This document shows, in pieces, positions 23,960-34,354 of a stretch of DNA of 64,000 nt (the first letter of the stretch is position 1; every line of letters begins with the position of its first letter). The translations under genes were made by a program, and so were the position numbers. Under the pieces are notes generated by a model. The model was not told the DNA's origin. It did no database searches and saw nothing but the letters and a program-made list of their open reading frames with translations. This DNA comes from Narthecium ossifragum (Eukaryota; Streptophyta; Magnoliopsida; Dioscoreales; Nartheciaceae), in NCBI GenBank assembly GCA_963920575.1, contig OY986964.1, forward strand, positions 11,840,663 to 11,904,662, in the 5' to 3' direction.

Positions 23960-24095
23960 CAGCTACTCCTATATTACTTCTACTCCTAGGATTTATCTCT
24001 ACTAAATAATAACTCTCATAAATTCGTCCATGCATACCTAATACAAGCTACAGAGGTCCTTTTATAGAGGCCTCAAGAGAGTTCTGCTACAACCT

Positions 24096-24651
24096 GAATA
24101 GTGGCTGTCGGAGGGACATACTATGGACAGGTACCACTTGGAGAGGAGATCAGGAGACTGATCGCCACGTTTCAGGGCGACCAGATCCTTCTGACAGCGG
24201 GACCCACATAGCAGGCTCCCTGGGAGGGAGGCCGAGGACAGCAGTCCGAGCGTGGGCCAGCGATGTGTTTCCACTGCCAGCAGCCGGGGCACTTCCGCAG
24301 GGACTGTCCGCGGCGGGGCTCGCAGGGTGCGGCACCGTCGGGAGGTCGAGGCGGAGAGGCCTGGGCTGGGCGTGGGCAGAGAGGTGGAGCCGGGCAAGGC
24401 CGCAGTGGAGGAAGAGCCAGAGCGGATGGTGGCGGACATGTGTTTGCCCTACCCGACCGCCACTACGCAGACGAGGTACAGCCATCCTATCAGGACTACC
24501 TGTCTCAGCACCCGCTTCAACTGACCGTAGCACCACTCGCCTCCAGAGGTAACTTTTACCGCTTTGTAGTATCCTGCTAGGCGTTGTTTCGTTTCCGAGC
24601 CCTACCTTGATCGAATCTCGAGGACGAGATTTCTTTTAAGGGTTTTAGGAT
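24096..24651 (+). pseudogene. Gypsy gag zinc-knuckle remnant joined to the pol 3' tail
   Basis: The frame through 24263-24580 contains CFHCQQPGHFRRDC, a canonical C-X2-C-X4-H-X4-C nucleocapsid knuckle, followed by a Gly/Arg-rich stretch and HVFALPD. Upstream in frame lies LGEEIRRLIATF, then a TAG. The last ~50 bp before the LTR read CTCGAGGACGAGATTTC, then TTTTAAGGG. This is the usual end of chromovirus (Tekay/Del-like) pol followed by the polypurine tract. Protease, RT, RNase H and integrase have been deleted between the two. The first ~35 bp (24096-24130) resemble an internal piece of the family-A LTR, which suggests a rearranged junction. Confidence 0.7.
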
Positions 24652-25884
24652 GTGAGAACTTGCCCCTCTTTTTCCCCGTGGCTTGTTGTTGACCCCAAGG
24701 GCAATTTGAGAAATTGCGCCTTGGCGGTCGTTTCACACCGGGTGTGCACACACAGACCTTGTTTGGTGCTTGTGTTTGTTTAGAAAGGTTAGGTGGATCC
24801 GGGATCGGAAATTCTGGGCTTGGGCTTGAGTCTCAGCCCAGGGTTGCCTTTCTGGGCAAGGGAGATCGATCTCTTTTGGCATGGAGATCGATCTCTCTGT
24901 GCCTGGAAGTCGTTGGCGGTGGCGTTCGAAGGATGGCCACGGCGATGGCCGTCACTTCCCCTGTCTGGGGAGGGGAGACTTTTGCTCCCCTCCTTCGCCT
25001 TTCCCCCGCCTCCGCCGGCTTTCCCCGGCCTTATCCCCTTCCCCTCTTCCTTACTTTCTTGCTCTTCTTCCCTCTTCTTCCTCCGAGCTCTGTTTCTTTC
25101 CCTTGGCCGGCTGAGAGCTTGCTTGCCGCCGTTCTCCCTCCTCCGGCCACCTTTCTTGGAGCTTGAAGGCTCGTTGGAGCCGTGATGGCGTGAGGAAGAT
25201 CTTGGGCTAGGCTTCGTGGATCGAAGCAGCTTTGTGGAGGTAGGGATCCTACTCAAAACTCCGGCTTGTTATGAAGGTTTGAAATCCGGTTTTGTTTTCG
25301 ATAGATCTCCTTGTGTAATTGATGTTTTCCGGTTTGGAAGCCTTGAGTAGCTTCGTGGCACTTGGATCTACCAGCCCACCTAGTTTGGTGAGGTTTGGTT
25401 GCGAACTCCGGCGGTTTTCTTCGCCGTCCGGCCACCGATGAACCCATCGGGATCGATCTCATGGGATGAGATCGATCTCGTTTGGGGTGGCTCGCCCCGC
25501 CCGAGCGGGATCGATCTCCCAGAGGTTGGGAGATCGATCTCTTGGCGGTCGGCTGGGGTGTCTCGTGGTGGCGCGTCGGCACCTGACCATGTCTGAGGGT
25601 CAGGATGGTTTTGTTTGTGCCTTTGCGGGGACCCCCGGTGGGTGTTGTAGCTTTTTGGGGACTGTGTTGATCCCTTGTAATCTTGTTGTATTAGAACTCT
25701 TGTGTAACTCTATTATAGATGTTAATAGATGTTGTTACGTTTGCTTCCGCCTTGTTCTCGTTGTCAGCTGTTTCCGCCAGCTGTCTGTTAGTCTCAACTG
25801 TTTCCGCCAGTTGAGGTTAGTAGTTATAGGTCTTTCCTCCTCGTGTCCCGGCCCGGTTTGGCGTTTGTGGGTCGGGGCGCGACA
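24652..25884 (+). mobile_element. 3' LTR of the deleted gypsy element, family A short form
   Basis: 1233 bp, from TGTGAGAACTTGCCCC to GGTCGGGGCGCGACA, directly after the polypurine tract. It shares AGATCGATCT palindromes (24859-24897, 25449-25541) and a pyrimidine tract (24950-25150) with the solo LTR at 61450-63765. It is about half the length of the other family-A LTRs, so the middle is deleted. The next five bases are ATGAT; no partner was found. Confidence 0.8.
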
Positions 25885-26228
25885 ATGATAGGAGAGGAAA
25901 AGAAGAAGAAAGGGAAAGAGAGAGAAAGTTAAGGCATTTATAGAGATCAGGATATGATCTCGGCCGTTCGATTTGATCTTTCCCGATCGAACTCCGATCT
26001 TTCGATCAAAGACACCCTTAAGGTCCTAATCAACCACACACATCAATCCAAGGCCGTGTGTGCGTTACGTGGGTGTGAAATCGACCACCGGACGTAATTT
26101 ATCAAATTGCCCTCCAGGGTCACAGGAGCAATATGATCAACCTGATCGCACCGGACGCGAAACCAAATTAACAGAAAATGGTCCTCGACCCACGTGGTCG
26201 AGGTAGGTCAGAGGAACGGGTCCTCACA
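25885..26228 (-). mobile_element. Gypsy LTR fragment, family A-like (5' end only)
   Basis: On minus it starts TGTGAGGACCCGTTCCTCTG and includes GGGCAATTTGATAAATTACG and GTGAAATCGACC-like blocks seen in the other family-A LTRs. It also has a TATA (TCTATAAATGCC). It stops where the preceding plus-strand LTR ends. It abuts the CACTA terminus at 26229-26233. Confidence 0.65.
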
Positions 26229-26232
26229 TAGA

Positions 26233-26340
26233 TACTACAAGAAAATATGCCTTTAGTGAGAACAAAACTCGTCACTAACAGTACAAAACTCGTCACTAAA
26301 ACTCTTCAATGACGAGTCCAATGATGACTTTGCCTCATCG
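26233..26340 (+). repeat. CACTA left terminus and subterminal repeats
   Basis: After the terminal motif, AACTCGTCACTAA occurs twice within 50 bp and GACGAGT follows. In En/Spm such arrays bind TnpA; here that role is inferred. The array is cut by the solo LTR at 26357. Confidence 0.75.
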
Positions 26341-26356
26341 CATATACCTCCGTCAC

Positions 26357-28857
26357 TGTAAGGGCCATAGTGTATTTTCTGGGTTTTATGTAAATTTGAA
26401 GGGGCTTTCGTGTAATTTGGAGTTTTGCAGGGGGTTTTCTGCAAAGCTTCCCACCCACTCCACCGACCCTCTCTTCTCCCCAGATTTTTCTTTCTCTCTC
26501 TTCACTCTCACCTCATTTGAATCAGCCGAACCAGTGAGAGAGAGAGAGAGATCCAGTGAGAGAGAGAAGGAGATCCGGTGAGATCCGGTGAGATCGCCGG
26601 AGAAAGAAGGGAGAAAGAACGGAGAGGGAGTGGGTGGAGGTGTGATCGCCGGCGCCGGAGAAGGAAGGGAAGAAAGGAGGAAGAGAAACCGGAAGGAGAG
26701 GTGGAGATCGCCGGAAGAGAGGCTAGATCCGGCGAGGAAACCACCGGATTTCGTCTCCTCCTTGGCTCAGGTGAGCCCCTCCCTTCTTTCCTCCTCCGAT
26801 CCCCTCTTCTAATGGGTTTTTCCAGTGGGTTTTTGGGGGGGGGGGTTTTCGTGGTTACCGGCGACCATCGCCGGAGAGGAGGCCGTGGACGGCTTTGGGG
26901 ACCTTCCTCGGCGACTGCAGCGCCGGAGGAAGGACCCTCGTGGTCTGGGCTCTCCCTCTCCGAGCCCTGTCCGGGCATTTTTCCATGGCAGGGGGATCCT
27001 TGATCCTCCTCCCTGCCATGGATTCCGGCGAAGGTCCGGCCGGCTTTCCTCTAGCCGTGGCCGTTGATCTCCCTTGGGGATCCGAAGCTTGGGGCAGCGA
27101 GCTAGCTCCCCACTTCGCCGTGGTGGCTGTCCGGCGGTTAAGCCCGGGTCCTGTGGACCTCCAGCGAGCTCCGGCGGCCCTCCTTGGCGAAAGGGTATGC
27201 GTCACCGGGGCTGGATCGTCGCGGATGCATCGTAGACGCGGCAGATCCTGTCGCTGGCGCGGTGGGTTCCGTCGCAGGCACGGCAATTTGTAGCCGTGAC
27301 GCGGTCGAGCGTCGATGCCTTGCTGGGAACGCCGGGTGGCTGGTCCTCCATGGGTGGAGTCGTCGCGCGCTCCGGCGTGCGGAGCGTCGACATTTGATTT
27401 CAGTTTTGTCGGGTCTTTTCGATCGGTTTTCCGAACTCTACATGTTTAGTAGATTTTAAGGGCGTTTGAAGCCCTACCTGACCGCTATCGGTGATCTTGT
27501 GTTTAGGCGATCGGGTGAGCGGCCGTGAGGGGCCGGAGCAGGGCGTGGACCCCCGGACTTAAGGAGCGCATCGGCTGTTCTTTTGTGGTAGGAGTTACCT
27601 CTTAGGAATTTTATAAATTATGTTATGATATGCTTGCTAATGATGTGTTGTTGTGCATGTTGTGTTTCTTATGATGATATGTAATCTGTGTGACTGGTGA
27701 TGCTATATATGCCATGATGATGTTATGATGTGTTGGGCTAGTTGAGCTCTGTACTTGCTTAATCATGCAATGGAATGTTATGCTAGCTTCTCCTGTATTG
27801 TATGCATATATGAGAACTTGTGAACCATTATATCTGTTTATTATTATGTATATGGTTTATGCATACATGCTAGGAAGGTCATGCTGTCTTAGGACAGGGA
27901 TTGTGGTTGGGTCTAGTCAAGTCCTGAACTAGACTGGTTAGAGTCTAGGGGATATGTCGACGAGTTGACGGATGGATTTGGATCTCCGTATGTCGATCAA
28001 GGACTTGACTTGACTTGAAGTTTTGACCTGACTTGAGAGTGTGTTGGACCTATACTAGTATGCTGAGGCCTGTATAGAGTCTATAGGGGTCTGGGCGAGC
28101 GTTGACGGCCGGACGCGGTGACTGTGCGTGTAAGACTTACCCAGACTAGCCAGACCATACTAGGATCAGTCAGCTAGTATAGGATGTTGTACCTATACTA
28201 GTATACTGGGGCTGGGTATAGAGTCTATAGGGGTATGGGCGAGCATTGACGGCCGGACGCGGCGACTGTGCGTGTAAGACTTACCCATACTAGCCAGACC
28301 ATGCCTGGGCAGTATATTAGGATAGGTGGGTGTACACCAGTGTCCTAGAGTGTGTCAGGTGACTCCTACTGGGCTTTCGAGCTCATGTGTGTTTGGGTTT
28401 TTGTTGTGCAGGAGGTAGGCCCGGGGCCAGTACACCCCTTGGAGGTGGTGAGCAGTGACGAGGCGTCATTTTTGTATTTATTGTTGAGAGTTAGTTTTGT
28501 AGTAGGTAGAGAGATTTGGGTTGCATCCCAAAGTTTGTTTTATACTCTACCTTAACTCTCAATTTGTGTATTTGACGCCTATATATGTGTTGAAAAATCT
28601 AGAGGATTGTATATTGTTATCTTGTGACTCAAACATGTATTTGATGACTGAAACCCTGTGTACAAGAATGATAGAATATGTGAATGAATGAAACTATGAT
28701 AAATGTTGTAAATTATGTTGAATTTTCATAGGATGTGTAATTTCGTATCTATTGATATGTTGTTTTAGTGATCTCACGTGCCCGTGCCCAAGGGTCATGC
28801 CCAAATTTTTCAGAAATTTGGGGTTATTTTATATTAATTTTGGGGCGGGGCGTGACA
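26357..28857 (+). mobile_element. Gypsy-like solo LTR, family B (TSD GTCAC)
   Basis: The 2501-bp LTR starts TGTAAGGGCCATAGTG and ends GGGGCGGGGCGTGACA. It has identical GTCAC flanks at 26352-26356 and 28858-28862. The first kilobase is GC- and purine-rich with long but meaningless open frames. A ~143-bp tandem duplication (28043-28325) contains GACGGCCGGACGC twice. It was inserted in the CACTA subterminal region. A partial minus copy lies at 10552-11722. Confidence 0.88.
28043..28325. repeat. 143-bp tandem duplication inside LTR family B
   Basis: Two consecutive copies carry ACCTATACTAGTAT, then GAGTCTATAGGGGT and GTGCGTGTAAGACTTACCCA. They are about 90% alike. Confidence 0.85.
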
Positions 28858-30290
28858 GTCACTGATTAATTTTGGCAATGAAAAAAACTCTTTCATAAAC
28901 TGGAAGTACAAAGAGTTGAAAGTATAAGCTTCCGGTACAATAGAAAACCTCAAAAATGGTAGCTAAAGATCCTCTGATATACAGACCTTTTGATAGTAAT
29001 TGAAAATTCTTTCCCACCACCTACATTTTCCCAACACCAGCTTTGAATCGAGTCATTTGCGGGCAGCATAAGGTACAGTCTCCATAGCATGTTATTTTCG
29101 ACATAAATCCTGAAAAAAAGCAGTATAGTGAGCAAAATATGGTCAACAATGTCAGTAATGTTCGCCGAGTAGCTCATAACATAGTTTATCAATTCGAAAA
29201 GAGTCTCTTAAAATTGGAATAGATGAAAGTATGCATATTGTAAAGATTCAATTTTTGATAAGAAAAAAACAGAAATGCTACAATCATGAATGAGGCAGCA
29301 TAGCTTGTATTCATGCCCTTTTTTATCTTTCATAATGACCAGAAATGCTTCCACCACTACAACCATGAATGGGGCAGCAATACAAACACTGCCAGTCTTG
29401 ATGCAAATGAATAAATCATAACTTTAATTCCAATGGATGATTTCTCAACTAAAAGCTCAATTCCAATGGATGTTTTCTCAATCTAACTTCTAACTTTAAT
29501 TCTCTTGCAAATACATGGTTTCTTAAAGTTCACCCATCGCATATCAGGTTTTGACATTAAAGATAAATTGAAGCTTTAATGGTTGCCATCCAGGAATCCT
29601 AATGCCAATACTCCTAATCTGTCAGTCCAGCTGATGTTGTAGACCCACAATTAAACAACTAACAATGAAGAGAGTTGTATATGTCTTACTAACAAACCCC
29701 TCCCATTCATCACCCCACAACCTTCCTGGAACAATTCCTATAGGAGACCGTAATTAACCAAACAGTTTTGTTCTGTAAGAAGTTACATATACTACTCAAC
29801 GAACAAAATAGACAGTTGGATTCTCAAGAAAATACATAGCAAAATTAGCAAGTACATGAAATGAAATTAAGAGCAATTAGCCAAACTGGGAGAAAGGAAA
29901 AAGGCTAACTACAATCAATCACACACTACCTCAGTAAGTAACACATAGGCACATGTTAACTTGAAGAAAGAAAGAGCAAGTATCCCCCTAATACTCAATC
30001 TTTAGGGTTTCTATGATTCTACATTCCTATCAATCACACACTCACTTGAATAGCAATTTTATAATCATCTAAAATTTTATAAAGTAACCGAAACATCAAG
30101 AAACATTCTAACAAAGCCTCTTATTCCTAATTTCATATATTCCATGAAGCAAGGAAATGCATCAAAAGCAATTGATGCGAAAGAACCTCCTTAATAAACT
30201 ATCCAATCAAATGCAGCCCTTCAAATGGGCAAGAACCTTTTTCACACACACATATCAAGAACCAATAAAATATAGTGTTGGAGTATTTAC
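28858..30290 (-). other. CACTA 3' region downstream of TnpA, no gene seen
   Basis: AT-rich DNA between TnpA and the left terminus. Short repeats such as AGAAATGCT with CATGAATG.GGCAGCA occur twice (29270-29400), and AATTCCAATGGATG occurs twice (29428-29475). No coding similarity. Confidence 0.55.
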
Positions 30291-30293
30291 CTA

Positions 30294-32025
30294 ATTTGCA
30301 TCCATAGATGTTGATGCCCTCGATCGTGACATAAAGCTAAAGAAGGCAGCCATGCGTGCATTAAACATATCATCAACTTCTTTTTGTACTTGAATTTGAA
30401 GTTGAGTTCGAAGCTCTTCTTCTACATGTGGTCTTAGTTCCCTTTGTACCTCTTCCTGCATACTTTGTTCTTGCCTTGTCTCTACTTGGAGCCTTTTTTC
30501 CTCCACTTTTTCCATGAAAATATCTAGACTTTTCACCAAAAACTTGCAACAACATCTCGTCATGTGTAAATTGTGATTCACCATCCTCTCCTTGTTGAGT
30601 GACAAGATCATGGAGTTTATCCTATAAAATAATTTCATAACCAATTATAAAATTCAAAAATAATCAACTAAATTGAAGCTTCAACTAAATAAGATGTCGC
30701 ATTTACACCTACATTGATATCTTTGGATTTCGGGTCAGACCATATTGTCTCTCCTTCTTTATCTTTTTTCATATGTTGCAATAACAAAATTTCATCTAGC
30801 GACGTCTTTTCACCGGAGATTGCATCTCTCTACAATCAATCAAATAGTTAGTATCTCATCTTATATCATACAAAATAAGTAACTAAATTTTTTAGTTCCT
30901 ACAAAAAACGGAAGAGAATATACCGTTGACTCCTCAACTTCGGCTAATGACTTTGTACCACATGTATGCTTTGTTACAAGTTTAGCCCTATTTGAAACAT
31001 TCCTTTGACTTACTTTCTGTATGAAACACATGCAACTTAAATATCATAATCAATATATTATTTAAGAGTCTAAAAGTGAGAATAAAAGTTAATTAACTAA
31101 AAGTACGAAGAAAAGCTAAGAGTTTTATGAAACCTGAAAGTTTGCAGATTTGAAGTGCTCTATCAAAAGCTTCCAATCCTCAAGCTTGACGTCTTCAGAA
31201 CAATTAGCTAGCCTATCTTCATCTATTTGAAACTTCTAATAGATCCCGTGTAAGCGATTCCGCCAACCTCGATATAAGCGTTGCATGGTGCTTAAGACAA
31301 ATTCATGGTATCTATTCTCTTGGCTAGATGCCACCTTAAACTTCTCCTAATAGTTTAGAAGACATATAACAATGAAAATATATATATAAAAAAAATTCAC
31401 TTTAGTGACAAATATTCACGAGAACTAAGTTCATTACCTTCACTTGTAACCATATTTGCTCACCCACAACATTCACTACATCAACCCATTTTGCATCTAC
31501 AAGCACGTCATTTTTAACAACAAAGAGTGGAGCCGTGTTTCGAACAACATAACCACAATAGTTAACAATATCTCTAGCATTGTTACCCACAACCCTTAAT
31601 ATGTCATTGGGAATGTCCACTTCTAACTTTCCATTTTTATTTTTCATATCCACCTTCATGCATTTGTAATTTCCTCTAACACGTTTTTCATGATCACTAC
31701 AAGAGGCTGTAAAAGTAAAAGATTGGAATGAGCATTCTATGATGGCCACATTACTTGATTTTGTAAGAATATAATTACTTTCATACTTCCTGCACTACTT
31801 GGGTTACCAGAATGTTGAGATAGTGTCTCTGCAGCTGGATCTAGATTGTGCTACATCTCTAAATTTGCTTCACTTTCTTGTAGTTGAGGGCGTTGCCTTG
31901 TCACAGGGGATGCGACCACACCTATATGAGGTTTAGAATTGCAATCTTGTCCTCGTCCTGGTCCTGGTCCTCGTCCACGTCTACATCCACCACCATACAT
32001 ACTTTTCAAAGTCATGGATACCCTG
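30294..32025 (-). pseudogene. TnpA-like transposase gene of the CACTA element (Transposase_24 type), multi-exon, decayed
   Basis: Exon-like blocks on the minus strand, in order: a Gly/Arg-rich N-terminus (CRRGRGPGPGRGQD; 32025-31750); GKLEVDIPNDILRVVG with VVRNTAPLFV and KWVDVV (31746-31430); RYHEFVLSTMQRLYRGWRNR through WKLLIEHFKS (31345-31137); SQRNVSNRAKLVTKHTCGTK (31020-30921); GEKTSLDEILLLQ (30840-30720); and a final Glu/Arg-rich coiled-coil-like exon (VEEELRTQLQ) ending in a stop at 30291-30293. Block borders carry GT/AG-like signals, for example CAG|GTTTCA at about 31137. The order matches plant En/Spm TnpA, a DNA-binding protein that recognises subterminal repeats. At least two in-frame stops and one frameshift in the last exon mark it as dead. 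Confidence 0.75.
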
Positions 32026-32944
32026 CCACAATCAAAAAAATATTAGTTAGTTATGATGCATATTCTAAGAATCAAGAGAAGCAAAATATAATCATATCAA
32101 AATAGACTGTAAAATCACCTAATCAATAGCAAGCTAACTAATTTAGGTAACTCTGTTTATTCAAATTGAAATAGCAAGTTATAATAAGTTACCGATTGTT
32201 ACATGTAAATTAAAAGTTTACTCGTCAAAGATAAACTCATCACTAATATCATCATTTTCAAAATCATCACTATCATGGTCTACATCATCATCTAGGCCAT
32301 CACTATCAATGAAGTCCTCCGATATATAATTTTCTCTTCCATTCTTTATTTCGGCATTGAAACTTTCTGGCTCAATATCATCCTTACTGAGCATGGCAAT
32401 GAGGTCATCATTCCCCATGGCTTCTATAGGATGCAAAGTACTGTCAAACTCTTCTTGTTAATAAGCCATCCCGAATGGAGTAATCATCACCCTCATCTGA
32501 ATTATCTTCGGCTTCTTGTGGCATGCTATAAAGATCGCGAGGACTAGTTTTCACCACAACCAACCAATCACTATTAACAATATCCTTGACATAAAATGTC
32601 ACACCCCGACCCAGAAAACCCACTGAATCTGCTCTAGCCTCTCTAGCAACCACCGACGGCTGTCACCCTTAAAGGCACGAACATCGTGACTTTAAGGCAA
32701 AGAGGTCTGACCACCTGGTCACTCAGGTCAACGATCCCGCGGTCCTGGAGATGTCTCTGCTGAATCTCGAATACCGTCTTCGACCTCCGCCGCTACACAT
32801 CTGTCTACCGCTGGCACAACCCATCCGCCGTATCCTGCCTCTAAAGACCAAAACCTCGTACTGGGGCCAAACAACACCAATGCTCCCTCAGCAGCTGCGA
32901 CGCGAACCCCAAAGGTCGCTCCTGCTCCTCCTCAACGCGTGAGT

Positions 32945-33245
32945 AGATGCGATGATGTCGACGGACGCCACTGCAAACCGATCAGGGTACGACATGGTCT
33001 GGAAAGCTGTCTTCGGGATGTCGAAATCCCGAAGTCTCAGCTGGTGTAGACGACACAAAAGCCGATCTCTGAAGTGGTCGACGAATCTCTCAGTTGCTAG
33101 CATGTCATCGACGCACAATAGCGGACACGTGCTTGCCACTGCCACACTGTCCAACTTCCTGAAGCCTATGTATGTAGGGAGGGAATCACCCACAAGTGAA
33201 CCGGAACACACTCTGATGTTGTACACCTGGGCGAAGAAGTCCTGA
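32945..33245 (-). pseudogene. Decayed Ty3/gypsy reverse transcriptase fragment
   Basis: The minus frame reads YIGFRKLDSVAV, then CPLLCVDDML, then CRLHQLRLRDFDIPKTAFQT. These align in order to chromovirus RT motifs around 'DYRELN.VTV', 'YPLPRIDDL' and 'SGYHQ.RV...DIPKTAF'. The fragment ends before the YVDD catalytic box. Only about 100 codons remain and many positions are changed, so it is a relic. The order fits the primer site at 35036-35049 being the 5' side. Confidence 0.6.
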
Positions 33246-34285
33246 GCTACTGACTCGGCCGACTGAGTCCTCGACTCTCCATATGCTGCTGGCATCCACC
33301 TGCAAACTCGCATTGTTCAAAACCTCCTGTAGGGTCTCGACCTCGAACTCGGTATCCCGCAAAGGCGATAACCGAAAGCTTCTCAAAGAACCGCTGCATA
33401 AACAACACGAGGGGAAACCGCTCTCCCGAGCACCCTCGAGAGCAAAAATGGAAGGGGTTCACCACAAACTGGTGAACAGGCCCCAGCTCTCGACAACCAG
33501 AAGGATCGCCAACCCGCGACCATCAACGAGAGGAAGACAACGCCGTTAGGTGTACTCACAACACCCTCCCACGGCCAAAGAAACACAACTCGATGCGTGG
33601 CCAACCAACGCAACCGAGAAAGCCGTCGAACCCCCAACGTGTACCACACGTGGGCGCCGGGCACCTAGAGGCCCCCACCCCAGCCTCTAGCAAACGCCCC
33701 AACAAGAGTTGCCAACCCAAGCTCTTGTCCCAATCAGTGGCTACTCTCAAGCCACACCTGGCTCCGGTTCCAAGCCGGCACGGCTACACATGGACAAGTC
33801 ACAAGGGAAAAACCCAAACCACCAACAAACTGCACGCTACGAGACACGCCGAAGCTGAAGGCTGACGCTGAAAGCCGAAGCTGGTGGTTCTGAAACTGGC
33901 TGCTACAGAAGCTGCTCATTCCTCAGGAGTGCGCGGATCGTCGACGAGATCGGTCGCCGCACTGCCTCCAGCAAGCCTCCATCAGGAATCTGAACTCCGC
34001 GTCTGCCTCAGGTACCTGCCTCAACTGAGGTATCAACACACTGCTCAGGCCCACGCCATGAGTCACGCACGACTTCTTTGTGGTAAGCGTCTCGCGCCCC
34101 TCATAGCCAGTACCGTCAGCGGAACGACTCCCGGCGGCTAGCACTCGAGCACCCGGTGAGATCTCGCTCAGCATGGCGGTCCAGGCTACCTCCAACAAGA
34201 ACTAGCACGACGCCACTGTCGAAACATCTGAACGGCTATCCCGCCGTTCCCTGAAACCCAGAACAACCCGGAACTCACAACGACC

Positions 34286-34354
34286 ACCGACCAACTTCCC
34301 GGTGTCAACCCTCAAGTCCACCGACCAACTGCCCGGCGTCAACCCTCAAGTCAC
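34286..34354. repeat. 34-bp tandem pair in the gypsy remnant
   Basis: Two adjacent units contain CACCGACCAACT, then CCCGG.GTCAACCCTCAAGT. Confidence 0.8.

Larger units (their letters stand above)
19139..24095 (-). mobile_element. Non-autonomous LTR retroelement with a proline-rich ORF, split by a solo LTR
   Basis: On the minus strand there is a 5' LTR (right side, from 21027 upward), a tRNA-Met primer site (GCTCTGATACCAAG on plus at 21012-21025), a long proline-rich ORF, and a second copy of the LTR end from 19139. The two LTR ends share about 210 bp (19139-19350 and 21027-21239), starting TGATACGATGCACCTTCTC, and then diverge. A minus-strand TATA (CTCTATAAAAGG) lies near 24065. The right LTR holds solo LTR A2. 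Its far end is lost at a junction near 24095. No protease, integrase or RT is visible. Confidence 0.6.

Noticed and set aside
26508..27460. Several 80-156-codon frames in GC-rich DNA
   Set aside because: They lie within the family-B solo LTR, occur on both strands, and show no domain.
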